This document shows positions 57,981 to 64,000 of a stretch of DNA of 64,000 nucleotides, piece by piece. The notes beneath the pieces are model-generated. The model worked only from the letters and a program-made list of their open reading frames with translations, was not told the DNA's origin and searched no databases. How positions within the stretch are numbered: the stretch's first letter is position 1; each line of letters opens with the position of its first letter. Made by a program: the position numbers and the translations under genes. The stretch comes from Polytrichum commune (lineage: Eukaryota > Streptophyta > Polytrichopsida > Polytrichales > Polytrichaceae). Location: the NCBI GenBank assembly GCA_950295325.1, contig OX485803.1:21700001-21764000 (forward strand). Direction: 5' to 3'.

Positions 57981-59099
57981 ATGGTTACAACTCGTACTCA
58001 ACACTATCGTTCTCCGTCCCCAAGAATATCAGAAGGTCATCATTCGGACCTCTCGGACGTTGAACCAGTGGTAGCACCCAACAAGGTTTTTCAGCCTACT
58101 TCGGCGTGGGGGACTATCACTCGGTCTCACGTCCTGTGGGTGGGAACCTTTGACGATATGGAGGAGGAGACTAGGGGAGGGATACGGGACCGGTTTTCTG
58201 GTCGAGCAGGGACCATTTCTCTGCAAGACTGGAAAATCCGGTTTCGTACGTGGATGCGAGAGAAACGCCAACGCAATACCAATTTTAACGATTGGTATGC
58301 GTTTGAGCTTCTGCCTCAGCATTTGGAGCATGAAGCTCTCCAAACTTATGAGCAGTGGACGGAGGCTCATTGGATGGAGCTGCGCCAGGTGGAGCGGTAC
58401 TGGGAGACTCGGGTTGAGTTGGTATCCGCATTGAAGGAAGGCGTAGCTTCCAGTTTCATGGCCGTTCCGGATGTCAAGACGGAGGTACCGGAGGGAGGTT
58501 ATGTGGTGGAGGTGGAGGGAGCTCCTCCTGGTGAGCCGAGGGCTACGGGTCCTGCTCCCACTGCGGCGAGTACGTCGAGCCCAGTTCTTCCACTCTCGCG
58601 TTATGCCATGGCCACCCAAGCGGCTTTAGCCTCTTTAGGGGCTCCGCCAGATTTTGAGCCATTGCGGGCATTTGAGTTGCATCTACAGGGGGAGTACGGA
58701 GGCTTCCGTCGTGACCAGATGCAGCGGATACAAGATTTCAGACGGGAGAAGGACGATACACCTCGTACCATGTATACGAGGTTGGCGAGGTTTGCCAGAG
58801 AATCTGGAGGTGTGTTCGCGAAAAGTCAGTTGGTGAAGGTGTTTTTGTCAAAGATTGACAGACGTCTCCTTGACTTAACACTACCCAGGATCATCATGGA
58901 GTTTGGTGGTCGAGCGACACTCGCAGAGGCATTCGCCGTGGTGGAGCAGTGTGATCGTGCATTATGTCAGCACGATGCCACTGATTTGGTGTCCTTGCTA
59001 GTGGATTCTAGCAAATCCGGTTGCGGTTGCGGGATTGGCGGAGGCCGAGGTAGACAAGACCATGTATTGTTGGTCTTGTGGGCAGGCCGGCCACGCTAA
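57981..59099 (+). CDS. Ty3/Gypsy Gag capsid region
   Basis: Structural protein of the retrotransposon particle; uninterrupted for 372 residues from an ATG. The middle holds a tryptophan-rich helical segment (LQDWKIRFRTWMREKRQ, about 80-96), and the second half holds a retrotransposon-gag-like stretch (FRRDQMQRIQDFRREKDDTP, then TMYTRLARFARESGG and VFLSKIDRRLLDL). The zinc knuckles normally at the Gag C-terminus are not in this frame but at the start of the next frame, which is +1 relative to Gag and open from 59002. The Gag frame ends in a Gly/Cys-rich tail without homology (the overlap). This implies either a +1 ribosomal frameshift as in some Ty3 elements, or a small indel in this copy. Confidence 0.8.
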   Translation: MVTTRTQHYRSPSPRISEGHHSDLSDVEPVVAPNKVFQPTSAWGTITRSHVLWVGTFDDMEEETRGGIRDRFSGRAGTISLQDWKIRFRTWMREKRQRNTNFNDWYAFELLPQHLEHEALQTYEQWTEAHWMELRQVERYWETRVELVSALKEGVASSFMAVPDVKTEVPEGGYVVEVEGAPPGEPRATGPAPTAASTSSPVLPLSRYAMATQAALASLGAPPDFEPLRAFELHLQGEYGGFRRDQMQRIQDFRREKDDTPRTMYTRLARFARESGGVFAKSQLVKVFLSKIDRRLLDLTLPRIIMEFGGRATLAEAFAVVEQCDRALCQHDATDLVSLLVDSSKSGCGCGIGGGRGRQDHVLLVLWAGRPR

Positions 59100-61920
59100 G
59101 AAGGACTGTCCTTCGAAGCAAAGGCAAGCCCAGACCGTCACTACTCCGAAGCGGAAACCATTTGTTCCCGCTAAGGGCTCGGCGAAGGGGACGACGGGTA
59201 ATCAGTTACCCAAGCAGTTGAAGTGTTCCCATTGTGGGCGGAACAATCACGCGGTAGAGAACTGCTTTGCTCTCCATCCTGAGAAACGTCCTTCTTCCGA
59301 CCGGGAGAAGACGTTGGAGGCGAAGATTGGAGCCATGGAGGAGAGGTTCAAAAGCTTGGCGTCATCCGGCCAAATCTTGGCCTCACCGTCTTCCTCCGGA
59401 GCTCAGGCTAGTTCTTCCACTCCGGATTACTATATGTTCGGAGCCTCGGGCGAGGTGGTGAGTTCCGCGGCCGTGACACGTGCTCAAGCCGTGTCACAAG
59501 CCATACCTTCGACTACAAATGAATATGTGGCAAGCTCGCGAGCTCGGGACAATGCGCCCGCGGACCAAATTGGTCAGGCACGACTACCATTATCTTTTGG
59601 ATTGGCCGATGCCGTCCAATCTGTCAGTGGTCGTCGTCCGAACGATGAGGTTTCACATTCAGCGACTGATGTGGCGTACACGTTGGCATCCAAGGTGTTG
59701 CACACACCTTTGTTCACGGCCATGGAGTGGTCATCGCCAGAATTCCAACCTGCTAAGGTTTTTCACTTAGCATGTAGGATTTTGGAAGGGAAGGCATCCT
59801 TACCTTCTCTGACCGTGGCTCAAGCCACTACGGACATCCCTGCTTCTGAAAATCCTGAGGATGTGGCCAAACGCCGAGCAAGGCTTGCGGCAGAGACCAT
59901 TGCGTCTTTTGACACACACGCCTCAGATGACAAGACACCGACCACGTCTTATGACTCACCAGTATCCGCGGGTGCAGCCTATCTGTCTGATGTCGCTGCT
60001 AGACCTGTCCGCGAGTGCCGCGGTATTCGACCCGGCGTTGTACGTATGGTGAATGATACCGGAATTTTGGTGGTCAGTTGCACTGGGAGCAATGCTACTC
60101 GGGTTGCTCCCCATTGTGTGATGATGGATTCAGGGGCACAGCCAGTTATGATCGGCAAGAGGCTTGCCCAAGAGTTAAGGTTGACGGCCGAGGATTTGGC
60201 TCCCTGTCCTTTCACCATTGTCACATCCATTGGTCACGTAGAGCAGGCCATGGGTTATACTCGAGAGCCATTACAGCTTAGCTTCCGAGTGAAGCCTGAA
60301 GATTCGCCCGCACCTCTTCTTCTTAGGTGTGCGGTGACGGATGCGACCAACTATGACATTTTAGTTGGTCAGCAAGCACTTTACCCTCTTGGTTTTGGTT
60401 TGGACAACTGGACTAAGGAGGCGTGGATTCGACCAGGTTGGTCGGCTGGGGATGGCCGCAGGGAACTTATTCCCGTGGCTTTCGCAGCGGCTGCGACCAT
60501 AGCACCATTATCTATGGTTTTTGGATGTGGTGCTATGGTGGACACATTGCCTTATGGTTCCGCATTGTTGGAGGAGTCATTGGCATTCATGGGGAGTACA
60601 GACGATCAACGGGATATGGCACCTAAGGGTGCATTGGTGCGCCATCCCAAGGATCCCCTTCCTCCTTGGCATGATTCCGCCGAGCTATTTCGGAGGTGTG
60701 AGGATATTGTTCACTCTCTCACTCCTAGGACACCGGTCATACCGGGTGTCCTCTCGGCATTGGCACATCCCATTTTATGGCAGCCGCCAGACGCGGGGAT
60801 TACTTTGGTGGAACTGTTTGGGGGCATCGGCACATGCTTAGCGGCCGTATTGGAGGTTGGCCTCACGGTCAGATGGTATGTCTATGTGGACAACTCTCCA
60901 GTGTCCACCCGTGTGGCTCGTCACCATCTTCACCAGTTGATGGTATTGTACCCCCAGCAGTTACCTCCAACTGCCATTCATGGGTGTTTTTCACGTCTCC
61001 CTCGTGATATTACACTCATCAGTGAGGCCGACTTACGACACTTGGGCCCGGTGGATATGGTGATTGCGGGATGGCCATACCAAGGCCACTCACGTGCTGG
61101 AGCAGGCCGAGGTTTAGAGGATCCCAGGTCTAGCCTTTTCTGGGACCTCATCCGGCTTATGCAGTGGTGGTTTACCCACCAACCTTCCCCTCCAGGGTAT
61201 ATCTTCGAGAATGTACCTTTGTTGGGAGACTCTCGGGACAAGGTGTTGAAAGGCGATTATTATGTTCGTCAACACCTTGGAGATCCTATTTTTGTGGATG
61301 CCGCGAGCATTGGTTCTTATGCCCACCGACCTCGGTGGATTTGGACCAACCTCGCACCGTCATCTACTTTAGCTGCAACATTTTCTGCAGTGCCTCCACC
61401 TTTTGATCAAAAGGTGGATGACATCTTGGATCCAAACCGGACTTCTTTGCCGGTTATTCGAGATGATTTACCCCCGTTGGCATTGGTCAACAAAATGGGG
61501 GCACCACGGCGGGCCTTTCCCACATTTATGACGTTTCCACAGTCATTCGCTTTCTGCGATAGGGGGCCGGGTATGGTGTGGGATGTTCACACCAAAACCC
61601 ACACCGAACCATTGGCTGATGAACGGGAACGTGCCATGGGATTCCGCACTGGCATCACCGCAACTCCCGGCCTTTCTGAGGGCCAACGACGCTTCGTGTT
61701 AGGCCAAGCTATGGATCTTCATACTATGGTGTGGACTGTTGCTTTATGCCTTTCATTGCAAAGGCATCGTGATGACCAGTGGTTGTCTCTGGGGGCAGAG
61801 GACTCTGGTCAGGGGGCACAGCGGTCCACACCCATGGAGGAGGGAATTTACGCCATGGTTGGAGAAGCCGAACGAATTTTTCAATTCGAGCAGCATGTGA
61901 TGGAGGAGCTTCGAGCTTAA
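59002..61920 (+). CDS. Ty3/Gypsy Pol N-terminal part: zinc knuckles, protease and DNMT3-like C5-methyltransferase
   Basis: The frame is open from 59002; residues are numbered from 59035 (961 codons to the TAA). Two CCHC knuckles: CWSCGQAGHAKKDC (12-25) and CSHCGRNNHAVENC (64-77). Residues about 80-350 are unrecognised, Ala/Ser-rich linker. The aspartic protease has MMDSGAQPVMIG with catalytic Asp365, and later NYDILVGQQAL. The methyltransferase spans about 585-925. Motif I is VELFGGIGT (F595, G599) and motif IV is AGWPYQGHS, where Tyr682 replaces the catalytic Cys. Motif VI is IFENV (Glu725), motif VIII AHRPRWIWTNL (763-773) resembles AHRARYFWGNL of animal DNMT3, and motifs IX-X are DERERAMGF and VLGQAMDL. 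Motifs run I to X without the circular permutation of DRM enzymes. No PWWP, ADD, BAH or chromodomain is seen. As it stands, the copy should be unable to transfer methyl groups. Confidence 0.88.
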   Translation, partial: WILANPVAVAGLAEAEVDKTMYCWSCGQAGHAKKDCPSKQRQAQTVTTPKRKPFVPAKGSAKGTTGNQLPKQLKCSHCGRNNHAVENCFALHPEKRPSSDREKTLEAKIGAMEERFKSLASSGQILASPSSSGAQASSSTPDYYMFGASGEVVSSAAVTRAQAVSQAIPSTTNEYVASSRARDNAPADQIGQARLPLSFGLADAVQSVSGRRPNDEVSHSATDVAYTLASKVLHTPLFTAMEWSSPEFQPAKVFHLACRILEGKASLPSLTVAQATTDIPASENPEDVAKRRARLAAETIASFDTHASDDKTPTTSYDSPVSAGAAYLSDVAARPVRECRGIRPGVVRMVNDTGILVVSCTGSNATRVAPHCVMMDSGAQPVMIGKRLAQELRLTAEDLAPCPFTIVTSIGHVEQAMGYTREPLQLSFRVKPEDSPAPLLLRCAVTDATNYDILVGQQALYPLGFGLDNWTKEAWIRPGWSAGDGRRELIPVAFAAAATIAPLSMVFGCGAMVDTLPYGSALLEESLAFMGSTDDQRDMAPKGALVRHPKDPLPPWHDSAELFRRCEDIVHSLTPRTPVIPGVLSALAHPILWQPPDAGITLVELFGGIGTCLAAVLEVGLTVRWYVYVDNSPVSTRVARHHLHQLMVLYPQQLPPTAIHGCFSRLPRDITLISEADLRHLGPVDMVIAGWPYQGHSRAGAGRGLEDPRSSLFWDLIRLMQWWFTHQPSPPGYIFENVPLLGDSRDKVLKGDYYVRQHLGDPIFVDAASIGSYAHRPRWIWTNLAPSSTLAATFSAVPPPFDQKVDDILDPNRTSLPVIRDDLPPLALVNKMGAPRRAFPTFMTFPQSFAFCDRGPGMVWDVHTKTHTEPLADERERAMGFRTGITATPGLSEGQRRFVLGQAMDLHTMVWTVALCLSLQRHRDDQWLSLGAEDSGQGAQRSTPMEEGIYAMVGEAERIFQFEQHVMEELRA

Positions 61921-62067
61921 CATTTTTACACTGCTTCGGTTTCTTCGCCTCCGGTGGTGGCTTCATCATCACATGTTGGTGGTGATGAAGAAATATCAGA
62001 CTCTAGTACTAGCACCGAGACTGGGGGCATGGTTAATGCCCCCTCTTCTCATTAGCAATTAGAGTCT
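61921..62067 (+). pseudogene. linker between methyltransferase and RT, broken by stops
   Basis: The same frame continues past the TAA at 61918-61920 as a Ser/Thr/Glu-rich linker (for example SDSSTSTETGG), then meets a TAG at 62053-62055 before the RT region. Coding-like composition and unchanged frame on both sides suggest that the stops are point mutations within one original pol frame. An alternative is a natural boundary between two pol reading units. Confidence 0.55.
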
Positions 62068-62844
62068 GTGCCAGCATCAGGTGGTTCTCCTTTGGTGGAG
62101 AGGGAGACTACAAAGTTTGATGATTGGCCATTGGAATTGGGCCCTCATCTCACTGATGCTGAGGCACGAAAAGTACGAGCATTTATTCGCTCGTACCGTA
62201 GGTGTTTTGCTTTTAGCCTTCAAGATCTTGAAGGTTATAAAGGAAAGCCCATCCACATTCAGTTGGAGGACGACCATCCCATTTTTCGGAGACCTTATAG
62301 GCTTAGTGTTTCCGAGCGGAGCGGCGTTCAGGCTCGTTGCCGAGAGCTTTTGGCAGCAAGACTAATCGAACTTTCCAACGGGGAGTATGCTTGTGCTATG
62401 GTTATGCCATCGAAAAATGATATTTTTGGCAATTGGACGGAGAAGCGGATGTGCGGGGATTACCGTCCAGTTAATCGGAATACCAAGTCGGATCGATATC
62501 CCATGCCAATCCTGGAGGAGTTGTTCGATGCCCTTGGATTTGCTCGAGTCTTTAGCACGTTGGACTTGAGATCCGGCTATCACCAACTCCCATTACTTGT
62601 GGGAGACCGAGTGAAAACCGCATTCTGGGGAGTTGATCAAGATGGAAAAGATCAACTTTACCATTGGAAGTTTCTTCCGTTTGGCCTGAAGAATGCACCT
62701 GCGGAGTTTCAGAGAGTGATGGACCATGTTCTCTCTGGCTTACCCTTTGCTCGGTGTTACATTGATGACGTTATCATTTTCAGTATAACACCACAAGAGC
62801 ATGTAAAGCATCTTCAAGCTGTTTTTGAGCGGTTGCAGCGGTAG
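62056..62844 (+). pseudogene. Ty3/Gypsy reverse transcriptase (fingers and palm)
   Basis: RNA-directed DNA polymerase domain that copies the element RNA. Recognisable Ty3/Gypsy blocks in order: DHPIFRRPYRLSVSERSG, MVMPSKND, MCGDYRPVNRNTKSDRYPMP, FSTLDLRSGYHQLPL, KTAFWG, FLPFGLKNAPAEFQRVMD and the catalytic YIDDVIIF (YIDD at 62758-62769). The frame ends in TAG at 62842, within the segment that normally runs on to the thumb, so the domain is truncated in this copy. It continues in the same frame immediately afterwards. Confidence 0.9.
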
Positions 62845-62847
62845 GGA

Positions 62848-63117
62848 TTGCGCTTGCACCACGGCAAGTGCAAGTTTTTCCATGACCGGCTGGCATATCT
62901 GGGGCATATGATTGTTCCAGGAGGTCTTGGGGTACAACAAGCTAAGGTGGACGCCTTGCAGAAGATTCCGGCACCGGTTGATGTGCCGAGACTTCGTGCT
63001 TTTTTGGGCTTGGCGAATTACTATCGGCGATTCGTCAAGAACTTTAGCTTGATCGCCAAGCCTCTCACCATTCTCACGAGCAAGGACCAACCGTGGACTT
63101 GGGGTCGTGAGCAATAA
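62848..63117 (+). pseudogene. Ty3/Gypsy RT thumb/connection segment
   Basis: Same frame as the RT block, after the TAG. Reads HHGKCKFFHDRLAYLGHMI, then VDVPRLRAFLGLANYYRRFV and PLTILTSKDQPWTWG, the standard Ty3/Gypsy connection sequence. Ends at the TAA 63115-63117. Confidence 0.88.
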
Positions 63118-64000
63118 CAGGCGTTTGAGACATTGAAGCAGAAACTGGGTACGGCTCCAGTGCTTCGACGTCCAGATGTCTCCAAATCTTTCCAGTTGCA
63201 TACAGATTGGAGTTCATTGGGTTTGGGAGCAGTTCTTACTCAGAAGGATGATTTTAGTCGGGAGTATGTTGTTGCTTACGCTTCGCGAAGCAATAACACG
63301 GCGGAGGCTAATTATTCATCCTACGAGGGAGAAACATTGGCGGCGGTATGGGCTATTGTCCATTTTCGGCCGTATCTTTATGGTCAGCACTTTACTTTAG
63401 TGACTGACCATCAGCCGTTACGGTGGCTCATGGAGTCAGATAAGCTTACTGGCAAGCTTGCCAGGTGGGCTTTATTGCTCCAGGAGTATGACTTTGAGGT
63501 GGTACACCGTGCTGGGATTACCAACATGGATGCAGATGGACTCTCACGCAATCCAAGTCCTTCAGATGAGGACTTGACCGGGGCCAGATGGCATGGAGAT
63601 TGTGATCGAGAGGCGGTTCCAGGTTGGCACGCGGCTGCCTACCTTACTTTATTTTCTGGTGCATCTGTTGAGATTCCGATACAGGGTTCGGATGATGAGA
63701 CTGATCGGCCTCAAGCTATTGTGGATATATGGGAGGATCTTCCCGTATTGCATAAGCTTCAACAGGGTACCTTTCCTTTGTCTATTTCGGCAATGGAAAG
63801 GGATAGGATTGGACATCGAATAACAAGATTCCGTTGGGAGAACGGTTTGTTATTTCGATTGTGGCCGGATGGGACAAGGCGTATTGTTCCTAGGCCGGAT
63901 CAGAGGACCTCCTTGGTGCGACAAATACACGAGGAACTTGGCCATTTTGGCATACGCAGGACACATTCGATGTTGCGTGGCCAATATTGGTGGACTGGCA
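63118..64000 (+). pseudogene. Ty3/Gypsy RNase H and integrase N-terminal region (truncated by window)
   Basis: Same frame again, open to the window edge. RNase H core: FQLHTDWSSLGLGAVLTQ, YASRSNNTAEANYSSYEGE, VTDHQPLRWLM and then VVHRAGITNMDADGLSR. About 140 residues on, the integrase HHCC zinc-binding start is visible as IHEELGHFGIRRTHSMLRG and YWWTG at the last bases. The integrase catalytic core and any chromodomain lie beyond 64000. No stop is seen in these 294 codons. Confidence 0.9.

Larger units (their letters stand above)
56076..64000 (+). mobile_element. Ty3/Gypsy LTR retrotransposon carrying a DNMT3-like methyltransferase (partial, right end outside window)
   Basis: Order of parts: candidate 5' LTR (56076-57756), leader, gag (57981-59099), then a long pol frame running zinc knuckles, aspartic protease, C5-cytosine methyltransferase, reverse transcriptase, RNase H and integrase zinc-binding region up to the window edge. 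RT-RH before INT is the Ty3/Gypsy order. The methyltransferase lies between protease and RT, in the same frame and flanked by intact coding sequence on both sides, so it belongs to the element and is not a later insertion. Stops at 61918, 62053, 62842 and 63115 and a frame change between gag and pol show that this copy is degraded or, for the frame change, possibly uses frameshifting. The 3' LTR and most of integrase lie beyond 64000. Confidence 0.88.

Noticed and set aside
58029-58619. 196-codon minus-strand open frame in gag
   Set aside because: Antisense of the Gag frame, with no recognisable domain.
1-64000. CRISPR arrays, bacterial operons, viral genes other than the retrotransposon, rRNA or snRNA genes
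   Set aside because: I looked for regular short repeats, Shine-Dalgarno-led ORF trains and conserved RNA gene blocks and saw none. The window is plant nuclear sequence.

Overview
This is a window of land-plant nuclear DNA, low in gene density and rich in repeats. Plant features include a plastid-type transit peptide, a plant-style heavy-metal-associated (HMA) protein, a plant BAH/TFIIS-type chromatin reader, TTTAGGG-like motifs and plant-type LTR elements. Introns of several hundred bases to 1 kb loaded with repeats, a BK/Slo-type potassium channel gene and a DNMT3-like methyltransferase inside a retrotransposon point to a non-seed plant (fern, lycophyte or large-genome bryophyte). That placement is inference; the sequence alone does not name the species.

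Layout: 1-5650 is gene-free and contains two families of foldback (MITE-like) elements. 6039-19088 (+) is a 21-exon gene for a BK/Slo-like K+ channel; my exon chain stays in frame throughout (1291 aa). 22468-25462 (-) is a four-exon gene for an HMA-domain protein with long glutamine tracts. 26-35.9 kb has no intact gene: a MITE, a cluster of dispersed repeats, an LTR with its primer-binding site, and a broken hAT-like fragment. 35969-39745 (+) is an eight-exon HAD phosphatase, probably plastidial. 41808-42356 (-) is the intronless gene for the U3 snoRNP protein IMP3. 46720-51910 (+) is an eight-coding-exon BAH/TFIIS-like/zinc-ribbon chromatin protein similar to AIPP3/BDT1. From about 56076 to the window edge lies a Ty3/Gypsy retrotransposon.

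The Ty3/Gypsy element is the most interesting object. Its pol frame reads zinc knuckles, aspartic protease, then a DNMT3-like C5-cytosine methyltransferase domain, then reverse transcriptase, RNase H and the start of integrase. The methyltransferase keeps motifs I, VI, VIII and X in the canonical (non-DRM) order, but the motif IV catalytic Cys is Tyr in this copy. Four in-frame stops interrupt the frame, so this copy is degraded. Its leader holds two small hairpins with an almost identical loop and different but self-complementary stems.

The host genes are unrelated single-copy genes and do not form a functional cluster. What links them is a dispersed repeat family with copies in introns or flanks of several of them. 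All exon boundaries were placed by eye from splice signals and reading frame, without transcript data.
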